From: Rubripirellula lacrimiformis
Lineage (GTDB): Bacteria; Planctomycetota; Planctomycetia; Pirellulales; Pirellulaceae
Direction: 5' to 3'
NCBI RefSeq assembly: GCF_007741535.1
Contig: NZ_CP036525.1
Coordinates: forward strand, 6,882,001 to 6,946,000
DNA length: 64,000 nucleotides
Shown: one piece after another, positions 38,411 to 47,970 of the stretch
Layout: every line of letters begins with the position of its first letter
Position numbering within the stretch: position 1 is the stretch's first letter
Made by a program: the position numbers and the translations under genes
The notes under the pieces: generated by a model
The model's input: the letters and a program-made list of their open reading frames with translations, nothing else
Database searches by the model: none
What the model was told of the DNA's origin: nothing

Positions 38411-39802
38411 CTATCGAACCAGATCTCCGGGAGCTTGCGCAATCGTTTCTGGCCGCTGCGTTTCCCAGATCGAAAACTCTGCCCAAACCGGCAGGTGATC
38501 GGACACCTTCAGCGCCTGTTCACGACTGATCCCGAACGCTTGTTCGATGTTCATCACGCCCCATCGACCGGTGTATTCGCTGGTCAATTGACGATCGAAC
38601 AGAATGTTGTCGTAGCACTTGGTTTGCCGAGTGTTGGTCATCGTATCGCGAACAACCCAGTTGATTCCGGGGACCTGTCCCAACGGGCCAAGCTGTGTGT
38701 CGCTGGCGTTCAGGTCGCCCAGCAGGATGACATCGTCCTCGTCACCTCGTGCCCGCTGCATCACCTGGAAGACATCGGCCAGCGCCGCCACTTCTTCGCT
38801 GGCTTCGTCGGGATCCGTGTGGATATTGACCATCCAAAACGTGAACGCGTCGGCCGGCGACTGGGTCCGAGATCGAAATCGAGCCACAAACGGTTCGCGG
38901 TGCAATAGATCGTTCGCGTCGGACATCGTTCCCACGGCATACGGGTCGTGTTCGATTCGGTTGGTGTCGTAGATGAACGCGTACTGTTCGGTGCTGACGG
39001 TGCGACCGATACGTTCGCCGATCAGAAACGCGTATCGGCTTCCGTCCGCGTTGACCGATTGCATGAACCGCGGCAGGATTTCGTCGCTTTGGGCACGGAT
39101 CTCTTGGATCGCGACCACGTCGAATTGACGGATCACGCTGGCCAAGATTTCGACCACATCGGGCTTCGACATTTTGCTTTCGCCGAACACCTGAATATTG
39201 AACGTCGCAATCCGCAGTCGGTCGTTGGGCTGACGCGACGCGGCAAGCTGGGCATCGGATCGAAGCGGCCCGGATCCTCCGCCGGGCGAAATCGGCGAAG
39301 TCTGATTCGGTAGCGGCCCAGTGGTTGGCCCAGTGGTTGGGGCCGTCGTTGGGCCGGTGCTTGGCGCAGTGGTTGAAGCTGTGGTGGGACGGGATCCTTC
39401 GATGGCCCGATCCGCGGCTGCGGTGGACGGGCGATCCATCGCATCCGAACGGGCATCGCCCATCCGCGGAATCAAGCCGTCTCGTTCGGCGCCATTGCCC
39501 GAGGCAACCATGCCCCCCGGTCCAAGCAGGCCACCCGAAGCCGCCAGACTATCCTTGGCGGCTTTGGAAAGCCGGTCGGTGATCGATTCGATATCGGGGT
39601 TGGTTTCGCCGCGTTCGAAAACCTTCTGGACCAACGGGCCGATGATCGGCAGATCCGGTTTGACGTAGCCGCCTATTCCGCCGCTGGTAATTCCAAGCAG
39701 CAGGAATCGGATCGCGGTCGATAGCCACGATCTGCGTCCAGCACGTCTCCGTCGTTTTGCCACACCAGGCCTCCCTGCCTGTCTGGGATCGCGCACGACC
39801 AT
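38411..39802 (-). CDS. endonuclease/exonuclease/phosphatase family protein
   Basis: A 463-residue protein with an N-terminal basic region and one membrane segment (IRFLLLGITSGGIGGYV), a Thr/Pro/Gly-rich linker (about residues 140-170, with TTAPTTGP repeats), and a C-terminal DNase I-like domain. Catalytic residues can be followed: FNIQVFG, VAIQEIRA (Glu), HTDPD, LLGDLNA (Asp, Asn) and SDHLPVWAEF (Asp, His). This fold hydrolyses phosphodiesters or phosphates. Substrate unknown; membrane attachment suggests an extracytoplasmic role. Stop is 39 bases from pstB, convergent. Confidence 0.85.
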   Translation of the reverse strand: MVVRDPRQAGRPGVAKRRRRAGRRSWLSTAIRFLLLGITSGGIGGYVKPDLPIIGPLVQKVFERGETNPDIESITDRLSKAAKDSLAASGGLLGPGGMVASGNGAERDGLIPRMGDARSDAMDRPSTAAADRAIEGSRPTTASTTAPSTGPTTAPTTGPTTGPLPNQTSPISPGGGSGPLRSDAQLAASRQPNDRLRIATFNIQVFGESKMSKPDVVEILASVIRQFDVVAIQEIRAQSDEILPRFMQSVNADGSRYAFLIGERIGRTVSTEQYAFIYDTNRIEHDPYAVGTMSDANDLLHREPFVARFRSRTQSPADAFTFWMVNIHTDPDEASEEVAALADVFQVMQRARGDEDDVILLGDLNASDTQLGPLGQVPGINWVVRDTMTNTRQTKCYDNILFDRQLTSEYTGRWGVMNIEQAFGISREQALKVSDHLPVWAEFSIWETQRPETIAQAPGDLVR

Positions 39803-39880
39803 CCTGGTCGCGTTTCCATCGGTCGATCCCGCGTTTTCTCGCTAGCGTTTCTTTTCGATTTGGATTTCCCGCAAATTGAC
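39803..39880. other. short gap before the 270-bp repeat array
   Basis: Contains the upstream end of the EEP gene and its probable promoter; no other feature seen. Confidence 0.4.
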
Positions 39881-41815
39881 GAAAGTCTTGGCGACTTGCG
39901 CTACGGGCGAACCCAAATCCGTATCGTTGACTAGCGAAAGATCGGCGCCGGAGTCTAGACCCGTTTTCGCGTTTTGCTTCCTGTAACGCAAAACCGCCAA
40001 CGGTTTGTCGATTCAGTGAGCCGTGATCGCGTGAGCGGCCGGGAATTCCATCAATGCCCGTGGCCTGACGGCCAGCGGCTCACCTTTTGCCGTGCAAAGT
40101 TCGATTCAATCGACAAGTCGTCAAGAGTTTTGGCTGGACGACAAAGGGCCGAAAGTCTTGGCGACTTGCGCTACGGGCGAACCCCAATCCGTATCGCTGA
40201 CTCGCGAAAGATCGGCGCCGGAGTCTAGACACGTTTTCGCGTTTTGCTTCCCGTAACGCAAAACCGCCAACGGTTTGTCGATTCAGTGAGCCGTGATCGC
40301 GTGAGCGGCCGGGAATTCCATCAATGCCCGTGGCCTGACGGCCAGCGGCTCACCTTTTGCCGTGCAAAGTTCGATTCAATCGACAAGTCGTCAAGAGTTT
40401 TGGCTGGACGACAAAGGGCCGAAAGTCTTGGCGACTTGCGCTACGGATGGAGCCAAATCCGTATCGCTGACTCGCGAAAGATCGGCGCCGGAGTCTAGAC
40501 ACGTTTTCGCGTTTTGCTGCCTGTAACGCAAAACCGCCAACGGTTTGTCGATTCAGTGAGCCGTGATCGCGTGAGCGGCCGGGAATTCCATCAATGCCCG
40601 TGGCCTGACGGCCAGCGGCCCACCTTTGCCGTGGAAAGTTCGATTCAATCGACAAGTCGTCAAGAGTTTTGGCCGGACGACAAAGGGCCGAAAGTCTTGG
40701 CGACTTGCGCTACGGATGGAGCCAAATCCGTATCGCTGACTCGCGAAAGATCGGCGCCGGAGTCTAGACACGTTTTCGCGTTTTGCTGCCTGTAACGCAA
40801 AACCGCCAACGGTTTGTCGATTCAGTGAGCCGTGATCGCGTGAGCGGCCGGGAATTACCATCAATGCCCGTGGCCTGACGGCCAGCGGCTCACCTTTTGC
40901 CGTGCAAAGTTCGATTCAATCGACAAGTCGTCAAGAGTTTTGGCCGGACGACAAAGGGCCGAAAGTCTTGGCGACTTGCGCTAAGGGCGAACCCCAATCC
41001 GTATCGTTGACTCGCGAAAGATCGGCGCCGGAGTCTAGCCCCGTTTTCGCGTTTAGCTTCCTGTAACGCAAAACCGCCAACGGTTTGTCGATTCAGTGAG
41101 GCCGTGATCGCGTGAGCGGCCGGGAATTCCATCAATGCCCGTGGCCTGACGGCCAGCGGCTCACCTTTGCCGTGCAAAGTTCGATTCAATCGACAAGTCG
41201 TCAAGAGTTTTGGCTGGACGACAAAGGGCCGAAAGTCTTGGCGACTTGCGCTACGGGCGAACCCCAATCCGTATCGCTGACTCGCGAAAGATCGGCGCCG
41301 GAGTCTAGACACGTTTTCGCGTTTTGCTTCCTGTAACGCAAAACCGCCAACGGTTTGTCGATTCAGTGAGCCGTGATCGCGTGAGCGGCCGGGAATTCCA
41401 TCAATGCCCGTGGCCTGACGGCCAGCGGCTCACCTTTGCCGTGCAAAGTTCGATTCAATCGACAAGTCGTCAAGAGTTTTGGCCGGACGACAAAGGGCCG
41501 AAAGTCTTGGCGACTTGCGCTACGGATGGAGCCAAATCCGTATCGTTGACTCGCGAAAGATCGGCGCCGGAGTCTAGACCCGTTTTCGCGTTTTGCTTCC
41601 CGTAACGCAAAACCGCCAACGGTTTGTCGATTCAGTGAGCCGTGATCGCGTGAGCGGCCGGGAATTCCATCAATGCCCGTGGCTTGACGGCCAGCGGCTC
41701 ACCTTTGCCGTGGAAAGTTCGATTCAATCGACAAGTCGTCAAGAGTTTTGGCCGGACGACAAAGGGCCGAAAGTCTTGGCGACTTGCGCTACGGATGGAG
41801 CCGAATTTGTTGCGA
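39881..41815. repeat. 270-bp tandem repeat array (7 full + 1 partial copies)
   Basis: The landmark GAAAGTCTTGGCGACTTGCG recurs at 39881, 40151, 40421, 40690, 40961, 41231, 41500 and 41769, giving seven units of 269-271 bp and a last partial. Each unit is structured: GCGTTTTGC/GCAAAAC stem, then a long palindrome from TTGTCGATT to AATCGACAA enclosing GTGAGC...GCTCAC. Copies differ by a few substitutions and by an A/T run length. Frames of 84-93 residues inside each unit repeat the same pseudo-protein and have no ribosome-binding sites. Confidence 0.95.
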
Positions 41816-41866
41816 TGATCCGCGTCAAAGGACGCTCGCGTGAATCCGAATTTTCGCTGGCCGAGG

Positions 41867-43006
41867 CTACACAATCGGCTTGCTGTAGATCCGATAGGTT
41901 TTATCCAACGTCGACCCAGCCGCTTCCAAGATGCCTCGCATGGCAGAATTGGTTTCCAAGATCCACGACATTTCGCAATGTTTGACTTGCATCGGTGCGT
42001 AGGCTTGGCGACAGAAATCGATCATCGCGAAGGTGATCGCGGCGCCGGTACGTGAACTCTGGTATTGGGGACGGATCCCCATCAACGGCACTCGCACGCT
42101 CGGGCAGCTGCCGAACTTCATCCGATACAACAGTTTCAACCAGCCCAGTGGAAACAAACGCCCGTCCAGATCGGCCGTCAATTCATTCAGGTTGGCGATC
42201 GCGACGATGAACCCAGCCACCTCGCCACCCACTTCGGCCAGCACGACCGAATCGGTGCCGAACAATCGGCGAACCATCATCGCCATGTCATCGACCTCGG
42301 CTTCGGTCATGGGGATGTGCCCCCAATTGTTCGACCAGGCCTCGTTGAAGATCGACAGCACCTGATGCAGTTCGGCCTCTAGATTCCGTTGATTGACGGT
42401 CCGCAATTTGATCCGCGGGTCACGTGCGGCCGAATGGATGATCCGTTCGATTCGATCCGGAAACGCCTTCTCGACCTCCAACAAATACGCGTACAGGTCG
42501 ACTTCCTTGGCAAAGCCAGCCTGATCAAAATTGTGCTGATACCGCGGCAGACTATGCGCCATGAACACATAAGGCGGCCGGTGAAAGCCATCGACCAGCA
42601 ATCCGGCTTCTTCGTTGATCGATAAATTGAAGGGCCCCAGCATCCGTTTCATGCCTCGCTGGCGCAGCCAATCGGCAGCGGCAGCGAACAGGGCATCGGC
42701 GGTCGCCTGAGAATCCTCGCATTCGAAAAACCCAAAATGCCCGTCACCAGCCTGCTGGTGGATCTGTGCCAATTGGCAAACCTGGGCTGTGATTCGCCCC
42801 ACCGGGATTCCATCGCGTTCCGCTAAAAACATCGCCGCTTCGGCGTGTTCAAAGTACGGATTCTTCTTGGGATTCAGCCGCATTCGCATTTCCGCCAAGA
42901 CCGGCGGGGACCATTGCGGATCGTCCTGATACAACGCCCAGGGCAGCTGCAGAAATCGCTGGATGTCTCGCGACGATTCAATCTTGCGAACGATCAGCGT
43001 AGACAT
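41867..43006 (-). CDS. GNAT-superfamily acyltransferase-like protein
   Basis: A 379-residue protein starting MSTLIVRKIESSRD. The C-terminal half looks like a GNAT domain: VVLAEVGGEVAGFIVAIANL, RVPLMGIRPQYQSSRTGAAI, and ending EMSWILETNSAMRGILEAAGST. The N-terminal half has a second GNAT-like feature (AAMFLAERDGIPVGRI). Substrate unknown; such proteins are widespread in planctomycetes as uncharacterised. The ATG at 43006 is preferred (AGGGAA upstream); the frame extends to 43075. The gene's 3' end lies 50 bases from the repeat array. Confidence 0.75.
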   Translation of the reverse strand: MSTLIVRKIESSRDIQRFLQLPWALYQDDPQWSPPVLAEMRMRLNPKKNPYFEHAEAAMFLAERDGIPVGRITAQVCQLAQIHQQAGDGHFGFFECEDSQATADALFAAAADWLRQRGMKRMLGPFNLSINEEAGLLVDGFHRPPYVFMAHSLPRYQHNFDQAGFAKEVDLYAYLLEVEKAFPDRIERIIHSAARDPRIKLRTVNQRNLEAELHQVLSIFNEAWSNNWGHIPMTEAEVDDMAMMVRRLFGTDSVVLAEVGGEVAGFIVAIANLNELTADLDGRLFPLGWLKLLYRMKFGSCPSVRVPLMGIRPQYQSSRTGAAITFAMIDFCRQAYAPMQVKHCEMSWILETNSAMRGILEAAGSTLDKTYRIYSKPIV

Positions 43007-43169
43007 AACGGTGGGGATTCCCTGAATTGGCTTGGCTCGTACAACGAGTCCGATCAACACGCCGATCGCCAGCATGCAACGCGATCATGCCAAGCGACGA
43101 TGCGAAGGGCAATGGGAGCGTGCAGAGCAAGGGGAACGGAAACGTTCGGCGCGTCCGGTTGTGGCACCT

Positions 43170-44231
43170 TCACGGATCCTGCGGCGACTGCTGGCCCCCG
43201 GCGAAACGTTCGATCACCAGCACCGCGACAGCTGAACCGATCGCCAATGCTACCAGAGTTGGCAGACTTCCATCCCACTGGCTGGGCGAAACGTATTCCA
43301 TCACCCGGAATTTCAATTCTTCGGACGCTGTTTCCGCCGTCGGACGCTGTAAAGGCCACAGTTTTCCGACACTGCCGATCATCAAACCCATCAACCACGC
43401 CATCGTTGCACCCCGGTGGTGCAGCAACAAGTAGCGTAGCAATCGCGAAAACGCCAACAGCCCGGTCAGACAGCCGGCCGCAAACACCGCAATCTGGACC
43501 AATGACCTAGCATCAAAGTTGCCGCGAGCCGCATCTTTGATCAACCCCGTCACGCCGTGGTAAACGCCCAACAGCAACAGCACGAATGCGCCACTGATTC
43601 CCGGCAAGATCATCGCACAGATCGCGATCGCCGCTGAAAAGAACAAATACGGCAAACTCATGTTGCCCGTCCCCATCGGAAGCAAGGTGATCACCACCGC
43701 TACCGCAGCACCGATCGACAACGACATCACCCGGCCAGGCGTCCAACGATCCACATAGCTGTGCACGATCCAGACACTGGCGACCAGCAATCCCAGAAAC
43801 ACCGCCAAGGTCTGAGGCATCCGATATTCCAACAACCAGTGCATCAGCCCGGACAACGTGGCCACGCCCGCCAGGATGCCAAACCCTAAAGCCACCAAGA
43901 ACCGCAGATCCAGGTGCCGCGATGCTTCCGCCAGTCGGCGCTGTTTCACGAGCCCGAACCATTGCGAATCGACATGGCTGATCGCGGTGATCAACCGCGT
44001 GTAGTGCCCCAAAATCAACGCCACCGTGCCACCGCTGACCCCCGGCACGGTGTCCGCCGCCCCCATGCAGAAGCCTCGAATCACGTTGATGACGTCGCCG
44101 CCAAGGGTGTCGCAATCGTTCCTCGGGGTCGCCGTCACCGCTGCCACCGTTTCAACCGGACGAATCGGTTCAATCGGCGACATCGATTCATTCGAAGACG
44201 CCAAGGGATCGGTTGGGTTCGTGGGTTCCAT
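43170..44231 (-). CDS. DUF368 membrane protein (candidate undecaprenyl-phosphate translocase)
   Basis: A 353-residue polytopic protein with about eight membrane helices. The DUF368 hallmark GFCMGAADTVPGVSGGTVALILGHY at the start and MILPGISGAFVLLLLGVYHGV in the middle are clear. DUF368 proteins have recently been assigned as translocases that return undecaprenyl phosphate to the cytoplasmic face. An ATG at 44231 with AAGGA is used; the frame continues upstream to 44384 adding a Cys-rich zinc-ribbon-like part (CGRSMTV... HCPVCLKEAL), which might be a real N-terminal extension. The UppP gene is divergent, 150 bases away. Confidence 0.9.
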   Translation of the reverse strand: MEPTNPTDPLASSNESMSPIEPIRPVETVAAVTATPRNDCDTLGGDVINVIRGFCMGAADTVPGVSGGTVALILGHYTRLITAISHVDSQWFGLVKQRRLAEASRHLDLRFLVALGFGILAGVATLSGLMHWLLEYRMPQTLAVFLGLLVASVWIVHSYVDRWTPGRVMSLSIGAAVAVVITLLPMGTGNMSLPYLFFSAAIAICAMILPGISGAFVLLLLGVYHGVTGLIKDAARGNFDARSLVQIAVFAAGCLTGLLAFSRLLRYLLLHHRGATMAWLMGLMIGSVGKLWPLQRPTAETASEELKFRVMEYVSPSQWDGSLPTLVALAIGSAVAVLVIERFAGGQQSPQDP

Positions 44232-44384
44232 CAGTGCTTCCTTCAAGCAAACCGGGCAGTGATACTTGGACCACCGACCATCCTTCGAATCCACCGTCAT
44301 GCTCCGGCCGCACACTCGTTTGGCCACGGATGGTCCGGTGGTGTCCCATACCATCGTCTGACCTTCAAAGCGGATCAACATCAC

Positions 44385-45173
44385 GTGCTAGAAATCTTGG
44401 TATTGGCCGTCGTCCAGGGGATCGCCGAATTCTTGCCCATCAGTTCCTCGGGTCACCTGGTGATCCTGGGCGCGTTGATGGGTGAATTAAGCGAATCGCC
44501 AACGCTGGAAGTGATCCTGCACGGCGGCACGCTGGGATCGATCCTGGTGGTCTATTGGCGGCGGATCCTGAACCTGCTGACCAGCGACCGACGCGTCATT
44601 TCGCTGCTGGTCGTCGGGACGCTACCGGCAGTGGTGATTGGGCTGACCATCAAGACTCAGTTCGAGCACATCATGCGCTATCCGCTGCTGGCCGGCGCGA
44701 TGCTATTGGTCACCGGAGCAATCCTGGTGGTGCTGGGACGACTGAAACCACGGTCCGGCGTCTACCAAGAAATGACGCACAAAAATGCCTTTCTGATCGG
44801 ATGTTTCCAAGCTTTCGCCATCCTGCCGGGGATCAGCCGCAGCGGTTCGACGATCCTGGGCGGACGCCTGCTGGGCCTCAAGAATGAAGATTCGGTCACG
44901 TTTTCCTTTTTGCTAGCTATTCCTGCTATCTTGGGTGCCACCGTTCTGACCTTGAAAGATGTCTATGAACAGTCGGTCGCTGGACAGCCCATGCAGTATT
45001 CAGGCATGGAACTCGCTGTCGGCGCTACCATTTCATTTCTGGTAGGAATTTTTGCACTGAAATGGCTGATCGGATGGAGTCGCCAAGACCGGCTCCATTG
45101 GTTCGCTTGGTGGTGCATTCCAGCCGGTTTTGTCGTCATTGCCTACTTCGGACACGATGCATTTTTTTCGTGA
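44385..45173 (+). CDS. uppP: undecaprenyl-diphosphatase UppP (BacA)
   Basis: A 262-residue membrane phosphatase that recycles the carrier lipid of cell-envelope polymers from the outer side of the membrane. Recognisable are VVQGIAEFLPISSSGHLVI at the N-terminus and ILPGISRSGSTI, both essential in BacA/UppP. The GTG at 44385 is chosen because the family begins there. It is divergent from the DUF368 gene, which performs the next step of the same lipid cycle. Length is normal (260-280). Confidence 0.95.
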   Translation: MLEILVLAVVQGIAEFLPISSSGHLVILGALMGELSESPTLEVILHGGTLGSILVVYWRRILNLLTSDRRVISLLVVGTLPAVVIGLTIKTQFEHIMRYPLLAGAMLLVTGAILVVLGRLKPRSGVYQEMTHKNAFLIGCFQAFAILPGISRSGSTILGGRLLGLKNEDSVTFSFLLAIPAILGATVLTLKDVYEQSVAGQPMQYSGMELAVGATISFLVGIFALKWLIGWSRQDRLHWFAWWCIPAGFVVIAYFGHDAFFS

Positions 45174-45214
45174 TTCATCATGAGCCAGCAATGGACGCGT
45201 GTTTAGCGTGTGGT

Positions 45215-45220
45215 ACAATC
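45215..45220 (+). promoter_or_regulatory. lexA -10 candidate (TACAAT)
   Basis: TACAAT about 50 bases upstream of the lexA ATG, preceded at 17-18 bases by a GCGTGTTTAGC stretch that is a weak -35. Tentative. Confidence 0.3.
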
Positions 45221-45269
45221 GATGTCACCGATGCGGCGTCTGCCGCTCACCACTAGTAGGAGCCGACAG

Positions 45270-45869
45270 ATGTCCAGTCAACTAACCGATCGCCAGCAGA
45301 ATGTCTACGACATGATCCGTGGCCTGATCGTCAAGCGCGGATACGGCCCGACCGTACGTGAAATCGGTGAACATTTTGGCATCAAGAGCCCCAATGGCGT
45401 GATGTGCCATCTTCGCGCTTTGGAACGCAAAGGGTTGATCACCCGCAGCCCGAACAAGTCGCGTGCGATCGAGCTGACGCATGCCGCCGACCGCAACGGT
45501 CACTCGCTGCCAATGGCTGGAATGGTCGCGGCCGGACCGACCACGTTGGCGTTTGAACAGAATGACCGAGTTGATTTCAGCGAAATGCTGTTCCGCGAAG
45601 ACCGGTTCATCCTGCAGGTCTCCGGCGACTCGATGATCAACGCGCACATCGCCGATGGCGATTACGTTGTGATCCAAAAACAAGAGAACGCCGAACCGGG
45701 ACAAATGGTCGTCGCACAGACCGACGAAGGCGAAGCGACCTTGAAGTTCTGGTTCCCCGAAGGCGACCGTGTCCGTCTGCAGCCCGCCAACGATTTGATG
45801 GCACCGATCTACGTGCGGAACGCTCGGGTCTTGGGCATCGCCGTTGGCGTCGTCCGCGCCGGCATCTAG
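45270..45869 (+). CDS. lexA: SOS repressor LexA
   Basis: A 199-residue LexA: N-terminal winged helix (LTDRQQNVYDMIRGLIVKRG, TVREIGEHFGI), the Ala88-Gly89 self-cleavage site in MVAAGPT, and a serine protease-like dyad with Ser121 in SGDSMI and Lys159 in EATLKFW. TAGGAG lies seven bases upstream of the ATG. It represses DNA-damage genes until RecA triggers cleavage. A TACAAT -10 element sits upstream at 45215-45220; no SOS box known to me is evident. The last codons form the first unit of a 17-bp tandem repeat. Confidence 0.97.
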   Translation: MSSQLTDRQQNVYDMIRGLIVKRGYGPTVREIGEHFGIKSPNGVMCHLRALERKGLITRSPNKSRAIELTHAADRNGHSLPMAGMVAAGPTTLAFEQNDRVDFSEMLFREDRFILQVSGDSMINAHIADGDYVVIQKQENAEPGQMVVAQTDEGEATLKFWFPEGDRVRLQPANDLMAPIYVRNARVLGIAVGVVRAGI

Positions 45870-45946
45870 TAACCGGTGGCATCTAGTAACCGGTGGCATC
45901 TAGAGACCGGTGGCATCTAGAAACCACTCGGCACCTAGTAACCCGA
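45861..45946. repeat. 17-bp tandem repeat at the lexA/SGNH convergent ends
   Basis: Four units of GGCATCTAGTAACCGGT with small changes, plus a fifth degenerate unit. The first is the coding end of lexA, including its TAG; the last holds the stop of the SGNH gene on the other strand. CTAG in each unit reads as a stop on both strands. Confidence 0.9.
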
Positions 45947-47776
45947 GGCATCCGCGGACGTTCCCTCGGCCCGCATTTGCCGGACAGCTTCGTCCGCTTG
46001 TTGATCTTCCCCCAAAGCGGTGTGGATCCGCACCAACAACTGCAGCGCGGACCGACGGGTCGAAGACTTGGCCGCCGCTGTCGCCATCAACGTATACGGC
46101 TTGGCTTGATCCAGCCGGCCGGTGTCGGCCAACAGAACCGCGAATCGCAGCAGCGCCGGTTCATACAACTGTTGATCCATCAACCGTTGGTATCGATCGA
46201 TCGCTAAGTCGATAAGCCCCATCCGCACCAGCGAATCAGCCAACACGAACTGGCTTTCGGGGTCGCCCGGTAGCAAACGCAGCGCGTCCTCGGCATGGCG
46301 GGATGCTTCGGGAAATTTCCCGGACCAATGCATCACTTTGGCCAGATTGCGAAAGGCCACTCCCTGGTGCTGGGGATCCAGCGATTGATGGATGGCCTGA
46401 TCGACCGCGGCAACCACCTCGGCCGCGGGCGCGGTCCCATCCATCCACTCGGACTGGACCAATGTTTCGATGATCCATACCGCCAGATCGCGATGGGTGT
46501 CGATGTTGGGATGAACGTGATCCAAAAAATACTCTTTGCCCAGACAACTGTGGCCCCAGTCTTCAACGCATTGCTGACGCAGTCGGCGTGCAAACGGCAC
46601 CACCGGGACCTGTTGATCTTCAGCCACATCGGCGATCGCTTTGGAAATCGCCGTGGTCGCTCGCAAAGGACATACATCGCGATCGATCGCTTTGGCAAAC
46701 AACGATTGGGCATCGTCGTATTGCCCGTCGGCAAACCGCTGTGTGGCGTCGTCAAAAAAGCTGTCCTGGTTCTTGAACGGGGCACAGTCTTTCTCGTTGC
46801 TGGCCGGTTCCACGAAGACGATCGCGGCGCCGGCGGATCGAGCGATCTGGACCATTCGATTCAGATTGGCTTCGTAGTGCGTCACGACCGCCGCCTGCCA
46901 CGCGTCGTCTCGCTCGTAATCACTGGGGCCAACGGTATGGTTTAGCCGTTCGTCGACTTCGCCGGGAAGCATCTCGATGCCCCTGTCGTCATCAGCCAGC
47001 GGTGGTGCGAGTCCATCGTCCCCCACTGCACCGTCCGCAGGAGCTTGCTTGGTGGCGATCAAGTCGACGAACGCGTCGATCGCTGCAAAGGTCCGCGTCG
47101 AGCGCACCATCGATCCGATCGACTGCTGCCAATCTGGGGTCGCAAAGATCGACGCATAGGTCCGCCGCTCTAGGAATTCGTTGTGAGCGGTGTAGACGAT
47201 GAACAGGTCTGGCTGGTAATCGGCCAATTCCTCCATCACCGCGGCAACTCGGTAACTGGCATAGCTGACCCCACCGGCATTGATGACCTCCCAATCGCTA
47301 GACGGATCGACTTGTGGCAATAGTCGCCGCAAATATCCGCTGTACGAAGTGGCATCGTCGAACGGACGCCCATAGGTGGTGGATCCCCCGACACAGAACA
47401 CCCGCCGCGTCCCCGCCGGCTTGGGCGTCTTGAACCACTGCTGGTTGAACAGCCGAAGTTTGCCCGGCGCCGTGGTCATGACCGCGTCCCCGTCCGGGCC
47501 AACCGATGCCTGCATCAACGGTAGCGCTCCCGTAAAACCAACGTACGGATCGTCGACAATCCGGTCGCCGGGAAACCCGATCACAGCCAACGCGACTTCG
47601 ATGACCAGGAAAAACGCAGCCAGCGTCGCCAGCGCAAACACCGCCTTCTTTCCAGTCGACAATCGTCGAACATCAGGGGGTGGTTCAGCCGTCAATCGAT
47701 CACCCGATTTGGATTGCGAAAAGGTTGATGCAGGAAGTTCGATCCCAAAGATCGCAGCGCGATCACCCACACACAT
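45935..47776 (-). CDS. SGNH-like protein with C-terminal tetratricopeptide-like repeats
   Basis: A 613-residue protein with a membrane helix near residue 50 (AVFALATLAAFFLVIEVALAVI). The extracytoplasmic part has VFCVGGSTTYGRPF (GGSTTYG, a variant of the SGNH GDS motif), DWEVINAGGVSYASYR (Gly, block II) and FIVYTAHNEFLERR, with AHNE corresponding to the Asn block. The C-terminal ~150 residues are TPR-like (NLAKVMHWSGKFPEASRHAEDALRLLPGDPES, LVRMGLIDLAIDRYQ). Possibly modifies or senses cell-surface material; I cannot name a substrate. ATG at 47776. Convergent with lexA. Confidence 0.75.
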   Translation of the reverse strand: MCVGDRAAIFGIELPASTFSQSKSGDRLTAEPPPDVRRLSTGKKAVFALATLAAFFLVIEVALAVIGFPGDRIVDDPYVGFTGALPLMQASVGPDGDAVMTTAPGKLRLFNQQWFKTPKPAGTRRVFCVGGSTTYGRPFDDATSYSGYLRRLLPQVDPSSDWEVINAGGVSYASYRVAAVMEELADYQPDLFIVYTAHNEFLERRTYASIFATPDWQQSIGSMVRSTRTFAAIDAFVDLIATKQAPADGAVGDDGLAPPLADDDRGIEMLPGEVDERLNHTVGPSDYERDDAWQAAVVTHYEANLNRMVQIARSAGAAIVFVEPASNEKDCAPFKNQDSFFDDATQRFADGQYDDAQSLFAKAIDRDVCPLRATTAISKAIADVAEDQQVPVVPFARRLRQQCVEDWGHSCLGKEYFLDHVHPNIDTHRDLAVWIIETLVQSEWMDGTAPAAEVVAAVDQAIHQSLDPQHQGVAFRNLAKVMHWSGKFPEASRHAEDALRLLPGDPESQFVLADSLVRMGLIDLAIDRYQRLMDQQLYEPALLRFAVLLADTGRLDQAKPYTLMATAAAKSSTRRSALQLLVRIHTALGEDQQADEAVRQMRAEGTSADASGY

Positions 47777-47830
47777 TTTTGGACCTCGCCCCCCAAATTA
47801 TACGAAACCAGGCCACTGTCATCCCACGCC

Positions 47831-47879
47831 CTAAACGTGACGCCCCCAAACGTGACGCCCCCAAACGTGACGCCCGAAG
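47831..47879. repeat. 15-bp tandem repeat (three units)
   Basis: Three imperfect copies of AAACGTGACGCCCCC in the SGNH upstream region. Confidence 0.75.
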
Positions 47880-47970
47880 GCGGCACCCAAACGACAAAGC
47901 AAGAACGCGACGCAACACCGAGGTGATTACGCCCAGGTCCGAGTCCAGGTCCAAGTCAAAAAAAATCTCG

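Noticed and set aside
39974-41605. Seven similar 84-93 residue frames in the 270-bp array
   Set aside because: Period equals the DNA repeat, no ribosome-binding sites, no protein-like conservation pattern; treated as repeat DNA, not a gene family.
39881-41815. Possible CRISPR array
   Set aside because: Units are 270 bp with no unique spacers between short repeats.
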